DNA from: an uncultured Clostridia bacterium
Lineage (GTDB): Bacteria > Bacillota > Clostridia > Christensenellales > Borkfalkiaceae
Assembly (NCBI GenBank): GCA_944368065.1
Contig: CALVWV010000033.1
Coordinates: 1-64,000 of the forward strand
DNA length: 64,000 bases
Direction: 5' to 3'
The notes below the pieces were generated by a model. The model worked only from the letters and a program-made list of their open reading frames with translations, was not told where the DNA came from and did no database searches. This document shows, one piece after another, positions 24,450 to 33,370 of this stretch (its first letter is position 1; every line of letters starts with the position of its first letter). The position numbers were made by a program, and so were the translations under genes.

Positions 24450-26186
24450 TTATCTTATTTTGATGTGCACTTCCCTCAGCTGGGTTTCAGTAACTTCGCA
24501 CGGTGCGCCGCACATCAGGTCCTGCCCGGAAGAGCTCATGGGGAAGGCTATGACTTCGCGGATGTTCTCTTCGTTTTTAAGAAGCATGAGCATGCGGTCT
24601 ATGCCTGGAGCCATGCCCGCGTGGGGAGGCGCGCCGAATTTGAACGCGGTATATAATGCGCCGAATTTGTTTTCGAGCTCCTCCTCGGTATACCCCGCAA
24701 CCGCAAACGCCTTAACCATAATATCGAGGTCGTGGTTGCGCACCGCGCCCGAAGAGAGTTCCACTCCGTTGCAGACTATATCGTACTGGTAAGCGAGTAT
24801 ATCCAGAGGGTCGCCCTCGAACGCCTTGAGCCCGCCCTGCGGCATTGAGAACGGGTTGTGTGTGAAGCATATTTTGCCCGTCTCTTCGTCCGTTTCGTAC
24901 ATGGGGAAATCGTTCACGAAACAGAAGCGGTATGCGTTTTCTTCAATGAGGTTGAGCCTTTTGCCGAGCTCCTGCCTTATCTGGCCTGCAAGAATCGGCG
25001 CTTTCTGCGCGCTGTCGGCGATGAAGAATATTGTGTCGCCGCTCTTGAGGTCTGCAAGCGTTATAAGCTCGCCCTTAAGCTTTTCGGGAATGAATTTATC
25101 TATGGGTCCTTTGAATGTAAGGTCTTCGCCGACTTCGAGATAGCCGAGTCCGCCCATGCCTATGGAAAGAGCGAACTCCAGAAGTTTTTCGTGGAAGCCC
25201 TTGCTCATTTCCGCGCTGACCTTTATGGCGCGGACGGTTGCGCCTATAAAAGGCTTGAACGTGCACCTTGAGAAAAATTCGGAAAGGTCAATAATCTTAA
25301 GCGGGTTGCGTAAATCGGGTTTATCCGTGCCGTATTCAAGCATAGCCTGCTTGTAGGAAATTATGGGGAAGGGCAGGCTTGTGACCTTTGCCTCGGGCGC
25401 AAATTTTTTAAAAGTTTCGTACAGTACTTTTTCGCCTACGGCAAACACATCCTCCTGAGTGGCGAACGCCATTTCAAAATCGAGCTGATAAAACTCCCCG
25501 GGCGAGCGGTCTGCACGCGCGTCTTCGTCGCGAAAGCAGGGCGCTATCTGAAAATACTTATCTATTCCGCCCACCATCAGTAGCTGCTTATACTGCTGAG
25601 GCGCCTGCGGCAGAGCGTAAAACTTGCCCTTGTACCTGCGGGAAGGAACGATGTAGTCGCGCGCGCCTTCGGGGGAAGAGGCGCAGAGTATCGGCGTCTG
25701 CACTTCGAGAAAGCCCATCTCTTCCATCTGACTGCGCAGAAAAGAAATAACCTTTGAACGGAATATTATGTTATCCTTAACCTTTCTGTTGCGCATGTCG
25801 AGGAAACGGTATTTAAGGCGTATATCCTCCCTCGTCTCTTTGGAAGTTATTATTTCAAACGGAAGTTTTTCCGTCACCTTGCCTAAAATTTTAACGCTTT
25901 TGCAGTTGAGCTCTATGGTGCCGGTGGGGATTTTGGGGTTGTAAGTTTCCTCGTCGCGCGCTTCAATAGGCCCGCTTACCGATATGCAATCCTCGCGCGA
26001 GATGCCTTCGAGAAGGGAAGTTTCGCGCATGACTACCTGAACGACGCCGTAAAAGTCGCGTAAATCTATAAATGATACGCCGCCGTGGTCGCGGATGTTT
26101 TCCACCCAGCCGCACATCGTTACATTTGCGCCTATATCCGACAACGTGAGTTTATCTGCTGTTACTGTACGGTAAATATGTTCCAT
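24450..26186 (-). CDS. aspS: Aspartyl-tRNA synthetase, bacterial type (probably non-discriminating)
   Basis: Charges tRNA-Asp and, if non-discriminating, tRNA-Asn with Asp. At 578 residues it has an N-terminal OB fold (about 1-105), class II core with motifs 1-3, the bacterial GAD insertion (about 280-410) and the final GMAPGIDRML motif 3. The anticodon-binding loop reads IRDHGGVSF: His34 stands where discriminating enzymes such as E. coli have Leu, the residue linked to recognition of both tRNA-Asp and tRNA-Asn. Downstream gatCAB and an Asn-reading T-box leader fit a transamidation role. Confidence 0.95.
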   Translation of the reverse strand: MEHIYRTVTADKLTLSDIGANVTMCGWVENIRDHGGVSFIDLRDFYGVVQVVMRETSLLEGISREDCISVSGPIEARDEETYNPKIPTGTIELNCKSVKILGKVTEKLPFEIITSKETREDIRLKYRFLDMRNRKVKDNIIFRSKVISFLRSQMEEMGFLEVQTPILCASSPEGARDYIVPSRRYKGKFYALPQAPQQYKQLLMVGGIDKYFQIAPCFRDEDARADRSPGEFYQLDFEMAFATQEDVFAVGEKVLYETFKKFAPEAKVTSLPFPIISYKQAMLEYGTDKPDLRNPLKIIDLSEFFSRCTFKPFIGATVRAIKVSAEMSKGFHEKLLEFALSIGMGGLGYLEVGEDLTFKGPIDKFIPEKLKGELITLADLKSGDTIFFIADSAQKAPILAGQIRQELGKRLNLIEENAYRFCFVNDFPMYETDEETGKICFTHNPFSMPQGGLKAFEGDPLDILAYQYDIVCNGVELSSGAVRNHDLDIMVKAFAVAGYTEEELENKFGALYTAFKFGAPPHAGMAPGIDRMLMLLKNEENIREVIAFPMSSSGQDLMCGAPCEVTETQLREVHIKIR

Positions 26187-26224
26187 AGCATTTGCTCCTT
26201 TGCGGGTCGGCTAAAAATTATAAT

Positions 26225-26520
26225 AAAAAAACCGCCCGCCCTAAATTAATTTCAGGACGAACAGTTCCATGTCCGCGGTGCCACCTAAATTACCGCCTGA
26301 TATTGCGGTCGCTTTGCAAGATTCAAACAAATCTCTGCCCTTGACGCAGGCTTACGGCTTACCCTACTTGCTTAAAGCTTTGGGGCAGCGGCTCGGGAGT
26401 GTTATTCGCAAGGCGCTTTTCCACGGGGCTTTCACCGTCCCCCGCTCGCTGCAGGCCGCCTTCCCTGCTACTTCTCTCCGTCAATGCCTTTTTAAGTTAT
26501 TATGCGCTTTCGCGCTTGTA
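26225..26520 (-). promoter_or_regulatory. T-box riboswitch upstream of aspS-gatCAB (specifier reads AAC, Asn)
   Basis: On the minus strand: GGAGAGAAGTAG, the distal-loop block GCAGCGAGC...GGTGAAAGCCCCG, then GCGAAT-AAC-ACTCCCGAG, which puts codon AAC at 26401-26403. The T-box AGGTGGCACCGCGGAC lies at 26271-26286, and the terminator with T7 at 26225-26268. The bulge TGGC pairs with a G73 discriminator, right for tRNA-Asn and tRNA-Asp. The tRNA-Glu in this window has A73 and would not pair fully. Confidence 0.88.
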
Positions 26521-26528
26521 TTAATAAA

Positions 26529-26558
26529 ATTATATAATGCTTGTTTGCAATTTGTCAA
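26529..26558 (-). promoter_or_regulatory. Promoter of the aspS T-box transcript
   Basis: Perfect TTGACA (26553-26558), 18-base spacer, perfect TATAAT (26529-26534). The stretch 26559-26727 to its right is AT-rich and shows nothing else. Confidence 0.85.
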
Positions 26559-26727
26559 TACCTTTTTTGCGCGCCCCGAAAACAGAAAAATTCAAACGCA
26601 AAGTTTTATTGTTAATATATTTTTAATTTTGCATATTTTTATATGCATAAATCAACATTTTTGAAAATATTTATTTGCATAACATACTAATTGCTATAAG
26701 CAAAGCTTAAGTCTTGTATAAGAAACT

Positions 26728-26760
26728 GAAAAGGCATACCCTGTAAAAAAGGTATGCCCT
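26728..26760 (-). terminator. Terminator of rarA
   Basis: An 8-bp stem GGCATACC/GGTATGCC (26733-26758), followed on the minus strand by TTTTC, shortly after the rarA stop. Confidence 0.7.
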
Positions 26761-26777
26761 TGCCTTGATTTTTTTAA

Positions 26778-28091
26778 TTATTTAAGCTTTCCCTTTGTTT
26801 TGCGTATTTCCATGACTTTCTTTTCAAACCCTATATCCTTGGGGATGTAATAAACTTTATCCTTGAGTTTATCGGGGAGGTACTGCTGTTCTACGTAGCC
26901 TTCGGCGTAATTGTGCGGGTACTTGTATTTTGCGCTCTGAGCTTTGGTTTTTGCATCGCCGAATGTATTATCTTTAAGATAAGGCGGAACGCCGTCGTCG
27001 TCGCGCACATCGCGCGCGTCCTGCATGGCAGCGTGATACGCCGCACAAGCCGCGTTGCTTTTAGGCGCTTCGCAAACGTACACAATGGCATTCGAAAGGG
27101 GAATAAGCCCTTCGGGATAGCCTGTCTTTTCCAGAGCGTACATTGCGGAGGCCGCCACGACGAGCGCCTGAGGGTCAGCCATTCCAACATCTTCGGAAGA
27201 ATGTATAACCAGTCTGCGCGCAACCGTCATAGGGTCGCACCCGCCCTCTATAAGTCGCATCGCATAGTACAGCGCGGCGTTGGAGTCGCTGCCGCGAAGC
27301 GATTTGCAGAAAGCCGAAAGATAGTCGTAATATTCGTCCTCGTTATAAGACAGCGCCTTGCGCTGTATGGACTGCTCGGCGTCCTTTAAGGTTACGTGAA
27401 TTTTGCCGTCCGACTGAGGCGGGGTTGTGAGAACTGCGAGTTCGAGCGCGTTGTATGCCGTGCGGAGATCCCCTCCCGCCATGCGCGCGATATGGTCAAT
27501 AGCGTCCTCATCGACATCGGCGCCGTATTCGCCGAGCCCCCTGCGCTTATCTTTAAGCGCCTTTAAAAGCGCGCCCTTTATATCTGATTCGGAAAGCCGC
27601 CTGAATTCGAACACGCGGCAACGCGAAACTATTGCGGGAGTCATAGAGGCGTACGGATTTTCCGTGGTTGAGCCTATAAAAATGACAGTGCCCTGTTCTA
27701 TTGCGGGAAGAAGGCTGTCCGACTGCGTTTTGTTGAAGCGGTGGCACTCGTCAAGCATAAGGTAGGTGCGCCTGCCGTACATCTTAAGATTGGTCTTAGC
27801 CTGCTCCACCGCCTTTTTTACATCGGCAACGCCCGCCTGTACGGCGTTAAGCTTTATAAAATCGCCGTGCGTCGTGGAAGCTATTATGTTTGCCAGCGTG
27901 GTTTTGCCAGTTCCTGGAGGCCCCCAGAAAATGCAGCTGCCGAGGCGGTCCAAAGATATGGCGCGGCGCAGAAGGCTGCCTTCCGAAACTATGTGGGTCT
28001 GACCTATAAACTCGTTGAGATTATTGGCGCGCATACGCTCCGCAAGCGGCTTTGCGCTCTCTTCGTTTCCGTTGAAATCAAATAAATCCAT
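26778..28091 (-). CDS. rarA: Replication-associated AAA+ ATPase RarA (MgsA)
   Basis: A clamp-loader-like ATPase acting at stalled replication forks. Walker A is FWGPPGTGKTTLAN, Walker B is YLMLDECHRF, sensor 1 is FIGSTTENPY; the C-terminal MgsA oligomerisation domain has GGCDPMTVARRLVIHSSEDVG and YPHNYAEGYVEQQYLP. The start is ATG at 28091 (MDLFDFNGNEESAKPLAERMR), the family N-terminus; the upstream 22 codons are non-conserved. Confidence 0.95.
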   Translation of the reverse strand: MDLFDFNGNEESAKPLAERMRANNLNEFIGQTHIVSEGSLLRRAISLDRLGSCIFWGPPGTGKTTLANIIASTTHGDFIKLNAVQAGVADVKKAVEQAKTNLKMYGRRTYLMLDECHRFNKTQSDSLLPAIEQGTVIFIGSTTENPYASMTPAIVSRCRVFEFRRLSESDIKGALLKALKDKRRGLGEYGADVDEDAIDHIARMAGGDLRTAYNALELAVLTTPPQSDGKIHVTLKDAEQSIQRKALSYNEDEYYDYLSAFCKSLRGSDSNAALYYAMRLIEGGCDPMTVARRLVIHSSEDVGMADPQALVVAASAMYALEKTGYPEGLIPLSNAIVYVCEAPKSNAACAAYHAAMQDARDVRDDDGVPPYLKDNTFGDAKTKAQSAKYKYPHNYAEGYVEQQYLPDKLKDKVYYIPKDIGFEKKVMEIRKTKGKLK

Positions 28092-28250
28092 AAATAAAAG
28101 GTCCTGCCGCAGAACGTTGCGGAGAAATATCATAAAAACTTTGTTGTCGGTCTGCATTTAAAAGCATTTTTAAAGCGCGGCGCTCACGCCCCGCGCAATA
28201 TAACGAAAATGCTATTAAAACAACGATTTTTCATATGCGCAGATGCGCAC

Positions 28251-29045
28251 TCAGTCTTCCAGAAGAGCACGTATCCTTGCAGCATTGTCCTTGCCCATCT
28301 GGTAGCCTTCTTCGTAAGCCTTATCAAGGTTTTTGACAAGGAACTGGCTTATGCCTTTGAGTTCGGGTTCAAGCATCATATCGCAGGGATAATCGGGCTG
28401 GGCGCGCTCCATGCTGACAAGCCTGTTGTCCACCGTATCGAACACGCGCAGAAGCATTGAAACCATGTTTGGTATCTTTGACACGGGCTCTGCGGTGCAC
28501 TTTATCGCATCGACGCCCACGACGACGTCTGCGCCCAGTTCTTTGACCTGCCTTACGGGTACGCGGCACAGTATACCTCCGTCCAGAAGGAACATTCCTT
28601 CGTGCTCGACGGGTTTGAATACGGCGGGAATGCACGCCGAAGCCTGCACACCCTTGGCAACGCTGCCTTCTTTGAACACGTAAAGCTGCTCAGAATACAA
28701 ATCCACAGCCGTGCACGTAAAAGGCAGTTCAAGCTCTTCAAACTTTTTGTCGCCTATGTGCTTTAACAAAAGTTTCTGGAGTTTGTTGCTCCTTAATATG
28801 CTGAGTCGGGAAAAGGGCAGGGCGTTGATGTCCACGATATCCATAGTCTTGAGCCTTAAAATGATGTCGCGGATGTCGTCTATAGGTATGCCGCAGGCAT
28901 AGCAGCCGCCCACCACAGCGCCCATGGAAGTGCCCGATATGCAGTAAGGCTTCAGCCCTTCCTCTTCAAGCGCCTTTAAAAAGCCTATGTGCACGACGCC
29001 GCGCGCGCCGCCGCCTCCGAGTGCCAATCCAAGTTTTTTACTCAT
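28251..29045 (-). CDS. Patatin-like phospholipase family protein
   Basis: A 264-residue serine hydrolase of the patatin/RssA type. The oxyanion loop GGGGARG (about 10-16), nucleophile elbow GTSMG (Ser40) and catalytic DGG (in FLLDGGILCRVPV, about 165) are all present. It probably acts on membrane phospholipids. GGAG precedes ATG 29045 (MSKKLGLALGGGG); an earlier in-frame start would read through non-coding sequence. Confidence 0.9.
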   Translation of the reverse strand: MSKKLGLALGGGGARGVVHIGFLKALEEEGLKPYCISGTSMGAVVGGCYACGIPIDDIRDIILRLKTMDIVDINALPFSRLSILRSNKLQKLLLKHIGDKKFEELELPFTCTAVDLYSEQLYVFKEGSVAKGVQASACIPAVFKPVEHEGMFLLDGGILCRVPVRQVKELGADVVVGVDAIKCTAEPVSKIPNMVSMLLRVFDTVDNRLVSMERAQPDYPCDMMLEPELKGISQFLVKNLDKAYEEGYQMGKDNAARIRALLED

Positions 29046-29169
29046 AATTTCTCCGTTAAAACAGTAATTTTTATTAATGACTTTATTCTGTGATTTTAAA
29101 AGCCGAACGCTCCGCCCGAAAAGGCGGGACGGAAAAGTACGCGCCGTACAAAATAATTCCGAAAGAAAA

Positions 29170-30126
29170 ATGCTTAAAGCAAAGCGCATAAGGCGCAAAG
29201 CCGCATACGCGCTGCTTTTTGTAATGCTTGCGGTATTTTCAGCCGCAATTATAGCAAAACCCGAAGTTTATATAAAGCATTGCGCCGAGGGAATAGCGCT
29301 ATGGGCACAGTGCGTGCTTCCGTCGCTTTTTCCGTTTATGGTCGTGTGCGCCCTGCTTGTAAACACGGGACTTACGGCAAAAATTTCTTCGCCGCTCGCC
29401 CGCGCGTGCGCTGCCGTAAAACTACCGCCGTGCGCAGCCGCGTGCTTTCTTATGGGAGCTTCTTCAGGTTACCCCGCAGGCAGTCGGACGGTCTATATGC
29501 TCTACTCGTCCAATCTTACTGACAGCGCGGGGGCAAAAAAACTTGCCCTGCTTTGCACGACTTCCGGTCCGCTGTTCATGATAGGGACTGTGGGCGCAAA
29601 CATGTTCGGCAGCGGAGCCGAAGGCGCCAGGCTGTTTGCCGCACACATCATAGCAGTAGCCGCGACCGCCGTTATAATTTCCTTGACGGGAAGAAAAAGC
29701 GAAGGAAAGCTGCCGCAGATAAAAGAGAGCAAAAATGTGCTCGAAGAAAGCTTTTACGGCGCAGTCAGCGCCGCGCTTACCGCAGGCGCGTTCATTGCCT
29801 TTTTTTATACGGCGGCAAAGGTTGCGCAGGATTTATACATTCTGTACCCGATAGAAAAGCTTTTGAGTTTTGCATTCGGCGAAGAAGCGGCAAAAGCCGC
29901 GGCATCGGGACTAATTGAAATGACGGGCGGATGCGCAATGCTCGCCGCAAGCGGAAGCGAATTTTCCTTGCCGCTTGCAGGTTTTACCATAACTTTCGGC
30001 GGAGCGTGCGTGCTTTTGCAACAGCTTGCCTACCTTACAAAAGCAGGCGTGAAACCTGCGAATTTCATTCTTGTAAAATTTATTCAGGGACTGCTTTGCT
30101 TTCTGCTTCTTCTGATACCGATATAA
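29170..30126 (+). CDS. ylbJ: Sporulation membrane protein YlbJ-like (nucleoside-recognition/Gate domain)
   Basis: A polytopic protein of 318 residues from MLKAKRIRRKAAYALL, with about eight helices and the conserved glycine-rich SSGYPAGSRTV loop and a second TGGCAMLA segment of the Gate/YlbJ family. YlbJ is mother-cell expressed and needed for spore heat resistance in Bacillus; Bacillus YlbJ is longer (about 408). Alternative upstream starts (29077) add a basic, unlikely N-terminus. It is divergent from the patatin gene and converges on pheA. Confidence 0.8.
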   Translation: MLKAKRIRRKAAYALLFVMLAVFSAAIIAKPEVYIKHCAEGIALWAQCVLPSLFPFMVVCALLVNTGLTAKISSPLARACAAVKLPPCAAACFLMGASSGYPAGSRTVYMLYSSNLTDSAGAKKLALLCTTSGPLFMIGTVGANMFGSGAEGARLFAAHIIAVAATAVIISLTGRKSEGKLPQIKESKNVLEESFYGAVSAALTAGAFIAFFYTAAKVAQDLYILYPIEKLLSFAFGEEAAKAAASGLIEMTGGCAMLAASGSEFSLPLAGFTITFGGACVLLQQLAYLTKAGVKPANFILVKFIQGLLCFLLLLIPI

Positions 30127-30133
30127 ATTTGCC

Positions 30134-30155
30134 CCGCACATATGCCGCAGTCAAT
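30134..30155 (+). repeat. Dispersed 22-base near-palindromic repeat, copy between ylbJ and pheA
   Basis: CCGCACATATGCCGC followed by AGTCAAT; the palindrome part is identical to the spoVT-leader copy. It fills most of the 33-base gap between the convergent genes. Confidence 0.55.
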
Positions 30156-30159
30156 CCCG

Positions 30160-30963
30160 TCAGTAAGCGCCGATAAGCGTAAACGAATGTGTTGACTCTT
30201 TAAGTTTTTCAAGCGCTTTTTTTACGTCAGGCTTTGAATAATCGCCTTCGACTTCTATAAAAAAGCGGTATTCGCCCGGCCTGTCCTTTATGGGTCGGGA
30301 CTCAATTTTTGTCATGTTGAGGTCGAAACTGTTTATAATTTCAAGAATTTTCAAAAGTTCGCCGGGGCGGTGATTGCAGGTAAGCGAAAAATATATTTTT
30401 CTGCTCGTGAAATCATCGGGCAGCGCGCCCTTTACGACAAGCAGAAAGTGCGTGAAATTGTTCTTTTCGTCAGATATGCACTCCGCAGAAACGTCAAGCC
30501 CCGCCCTTTCGCACTGGGCGCCCGCTATCGCCGCGTCCGTTGCAAGCTTTATGCTGGATATGCTTGCGGCAGTGGAATTTTCGGCAATAAGTTCGGCATA
30601 GGGATAGTTTTCGTGCAGAAATCCCGCGCACTGGTCAAGCGCCTGCCTGTGAGAATATATGCGGTTTATTTTGCTTTTGTCCGCGCCGGCAAGCGTAATA
30701 AGGCGGTGGTCTATGCGCAGAGTGTACTCCTCTACCGCGCACAGCGAAGGATTGCTTTCCAGAAGGTCCATATTCTGGAGAACTCCGCCGTTTATAGTAT
30801 TTTCAATGGGGAGCACGGCGGCTTCCGTTTCGCCGGAAAGTACCGCCTGCACTACCTGAACGAACGTATGGCATAAAACAAGCTCGGCCTTTTCGCACAT
30901 AATGCGCGCGGCAAGGCAGGTGTAACTGCCTTCAGGACCAAGGCAACTTACCTTTTTGTACAA
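30160..30963 (-). CDS. pheA: Prephenate dehydratase
   Basis: Makes phenylpyruvate for phenylalanine. The 267-residue stand-alone form has a periplasmic-binding-like catalytic domain (1-180; LGPEGSYT, ENTINGGV, NNFTHFLLV replacing the usual TRF) and a C-terminal ACT domain (about 188-265) with RPGELLKILE and the Phe-binding ESRP, so it is likely feedback-inhibited by Phe. The start is a TTG behind the strong AAGGGGGTGAT. It lies 70 bases after DAHP synthase on the same strand. Confidence 0.95.
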   Translation of the reverse strand: MYKKVSCLGPEGSYTCLAARIMCEKAELVLCHTFVQVVQAVLSGETEAAVLPIENTINGGVLQNMDLLESNPSLCAVEEYTLRIDHRLITLAGADKSKINRIYSHRQALDQCAGFLHENYPYAELIAENSTAASISSIKLATDAAIAGAQCERAGLDVSAECISDEKNNFTHFLLVVKGALPDDFTSRKIYFSLTCNHRPGELLKILEIINSFDLNMTKIESRPIKDRPGEYRFFIEVEGDYSKPDVKKALEKLKESTHSFTLIGAY

Positions 30964-31035
30964 TCCGCATCACCCCCTTATTTTAAGGCTTGCGCCTTTT
31001 TTGATAAAATGCACTTTTTTATGCGCGGGCAAAGC

Positions 31036-32058
31036 TCAGACCTTGTCCGCAATGTCGAGAAGAAGCCTTTCGGTATCCGCCCAGCCGAGGCAAGGGTCGG
31101 TTATTGACTTGCCGTATATCACGTCTTCCTTCTGATTGCCTTCTTCGATAAAGCTCTCTATCATAAAGCCTTTGACTATCTTTTTGAAATCTTTATCGTA
31201 AATCCTGTTCTGCATTACCTCTTCGCATATTCTTATCTGCTGTCTGAACTTCTTGCCGCTGTTGGAGTGGTTGGCGTCTATTATTATTGCGGGATTTTTA
31301 AGCTCCGACTTTGCGTAGCCTTCGGCAACCTGCATTACGAATTCGTAATGGAAATTAGGTATATCGTTGCCGTAGCTGTCCACCGCGCCGCGGAGTATTG
31401 CGTGCGCAAGCGGATTGCCCTGCGTTTTTACCTGCCAGCCGTTGAGCTCGAATACCTGCGCGCTCTGTGCGGCGTAAATGGAATTAAGCATGACGAGGAT
31501 GCTGCCGCTCATCGGGTTTTTAATGCCTACGGGACCGTCTATTCCGCTGGCTACAAGCCTGTGGAGCTGATTTTCGCTGGAGCGCGCGCCTACCGCGACA
31601 TAAGAGAGAATATCATCCACATAGCCGTAATTTGCGGGATAGAGCATTTCGTCCGCGGCGCAGAGTTCGCTCGCTTCCATAGCGCTTATATTGAGTCGGC
31701 GTATCGTAAGTATGCCCTTTAAAATATCTTCGCTTTTAGTAGGGTCGGGCTGGGAGAACATGCCCTTGTAGCCTACGCCCTTTGTGCGCGGTTTGTTCGT
31801 GTATATCCTGGGCACGAGCACAAGTTTTTCGCTGACTTTTTCGTTGAGTCTGCCAAGCCTTTCGACATAGTCGAGAACGGGCTCGGGTTCGTGCGCGGAA
31901 CAGGGTCCGACTATTACTACCATTTTGTCGCTTTTGCCCGTTATTACATCAGTAATGAGCTTGTCGCGCTCGGCCTTTATCTTTTTAAGGTTATCGGGCA
32001 CGGGCACCATATCTTTTATTTCTTCGGGTTCGGGTATCTTTATCTGTTTTTCAAACAT
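31036..32058 (-). CDS. aroF: 3-deoxy-7-phosphoheptulonate (DAHP) synthase, class I
   Basis: First step of aromatic synthesis: PEP plus erythrose-4-phosphate. The 340-residue AroF/G/H type has VVIVGPCSAHEPEPVLDY, PRIYTNKPRTKGVGYKG, GARSSENQLHR, KNPMSGS and the metal His/Glu near IIDANHSNSGKKF. ATG at 32058 follows GGAGG and overlaps the coaD end by 8 bases. It belongs functionally with pheA downstream and the distant aro operon (56-60 kb). Confidence 0.95.
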   Translation of the reverse strand: MFEKQIKIPEPEEIKDMVPVPDNLKKIKAERDKLITDVITGKSDKMVVIVGPCSAHEPEPVLDYVERLGRLNEKVSEKLVLVPRIYTNKPRTKGVGYKGMFSQPDPTKSEDILKGILTIRRLNISAMEASELCAADEMLYPANYGYVDDILSYVAVGARSSENQLHRLVASGIDGPVGIKNPMSGSILVMLNSIYAAQSAQVFELNGWQVKTQGNPLAHAILRGAVDSYGNDIPNFHYEFVMQVAEGYAKSELKNPAIIIDANHSNSGKKFRQQIRICEEVMQNRIYDKDFKKIVKGFMIESFIEEGNQKEDVIYGKSITDPCLGWADTERLLLDIADKV

Positions 32059-32539
32059 TTTTATCCTCCAGCATCTCAAGAAAATCGTCCTTTATCTCTG
32101 CGGGAACGTAGTCGAACAAATCTTTTTTGAATTTAACCGAATTTTTTACAAGCGTGGAACTTACCTGTATTTTGTCCTGGTCGGCGGGGATATATAACTC
32201 CACGAGTTCGGGCATAAGCTTTTTGCTTGCAAGGTAATCCGCCGTTTCGTATTCGTAATCCATGCCGTTGCGCACGCCGCGCACGTAAAAGACGGTATTT
32301 TCCGCTCTGAGCACATCCACCGCCGCGCCCTCGAATATCATTACTTTTACCGACTTATTATCGGCAAAAAGCTTTTCAAGAAGAGCCTTGCGCTGACTTT
32401 CTGAAAGAAGCGGCTTTTTTGAAGTGTTGACCATGACAGCCACCACGACTTCATCGAATATTTTAAGGCACTTTTCCACTACGGCCTTATGCCCCGAAGT
32501 GGGCGGGTCGAACGTGCCTGCAAAAACGCATTTTTTCAT
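32051..32539 (-). CDS. coaD: Phosphopantetheine adenylyltransferase
   Basis: Adenylates 4'-phosphopantetheine in coenzyme A synthesis. The 162-residue protein has the nucleotidyltransferase motif GTFDPPTSGH (8-17), YVRGVRNGMDYEYE (about 86-99) and the late VSSTLVK (ISST equivalent). Placement after rsmD is the classic bacterial arrangement, although 290 bases separate them here. Confidence 0.96.
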   Translation of the reverse strand: MKKCVFAGTFDPPTSGHKAVVEKCLKIFDEVVVAVMVNTSKKPLLSESQRKALLEKLFADNKSVKVMIFEGAAVDVLRAENTVFYVRGVRNGMDYEYETADYLASKKLMPELVELYIPADQDKIQVSSTLVKNSVKFKKDLFDYVPAEIKDDFLEMLEDKNV

Positions 32540-32686
32540 ATATGTCCCCGCGCGGATAAAAGCGCCGCGCCTTTTTAAAAGCTTTGATTAGACTTTAAAA
32601 TCAGATCCCCGGCATTCAGCCGCCTTTTCGTTCTGAAGAAAATTCATTAAACTGACGTCTGCAGATTTTACTGCTTTGCAAATTGG

Positions 32687-32709
32687 TGCCGCAATATGCC
32701 GCATTCAAC
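32687..32709 (+). repeat. Dispersed near-palindromic repeat, variant copy between rsmD and coaD
   Basis: TGCCGCAATATGCCGC followed by ATTCAAC. The surrounding 32540-32830 stretch is AT-rich; I see no gene or clear riboswitch in it. Confidence 0.45.
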
Positions 32710-32830
32710 GCAACAAATACATATTACAAACGTTTTATTACAGTTTAAAGGTGCAACATTGTTACAGTCTGAATCAACAGCCTTGATGTAAAGCTGAATT
32801 AAAAAAACTCAATCGTCTTGTTAAAAAAAA

Positions 32831-33370
32831 TTATTCTGTCTCAGGGGAAAAGAATGTCAGATAAGTTTTACCGTACTTCCTTTCGTCTTTGATTACAAGC
32901 CCTTCGACATCGCCTTCAAACGGACGGTCGCGCTCGTACACGGCAACGCCGCCTTCTGTAAGAAGGTTGTGACTACCGATAAATTTAACGGCGGATATGC
33001 CGCAATCATCGGCATACGGCGGGTCGATGAAAATGATATCGAACTTTTCCCGCAGCGAACTGAGGCAGCCTGACCAGTCGCCGCGCGAAACGCGGTAATT
33101 TTTATTCTTAAGCCGCGAAAGATTTTTATTTAAAACGGCTATGCTGTCAGCCGAAATATCGTTAAACTGAACAAATTGCGCACCGCGCGAAAGACATTCT
33201 ATGCCCAAACTTCCGCTGCCGCAAAACAAGTCAAGCACGCGCGCGCCCGCGATTTTAAATGCTAAAATATTGAAAAGGCTTTCCTTTACCCTGTCCGCCG
33301 TGGGTCTTATCTCCATGCCTTTGAATTCGGCGAGCACAAGCCCCCTGTACTTTCCGCTTATTACCCTCAT
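32831..33370 (-). CDS. rsmD: 16S rRNA (guanine966-N2)-methyltransferase
   Basis: A 179-residue Rossmann methyltransferase that modifies G966 of 16S rRNA. N-terminal MRVISGKYRG and RPTADRVKESLFNIL, SAM motif VLDLFCGSGSLGIECLSRG and catalytic FIDPPY are all present. The start overlaps the upstream membrane-protein stop by 4 bases (ATGA). Confidence 0.95.
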   Translation of the reverse strand: MRVISGKYRGLVLAEFKGMEIRPTADRVKESLFNILAFKIAGARVLDLFCGSGSLGIECLSRGAQFVQFNDISADSIAVLNKNLSRLKNKNYRVSRGDWSGCLSSLREKFDIIFIDPPYADDCGISAVKFIGSHNLLTEGGVAVYERDRPFEGDVEGLVIKDERKYGKTYLTFFSPETE

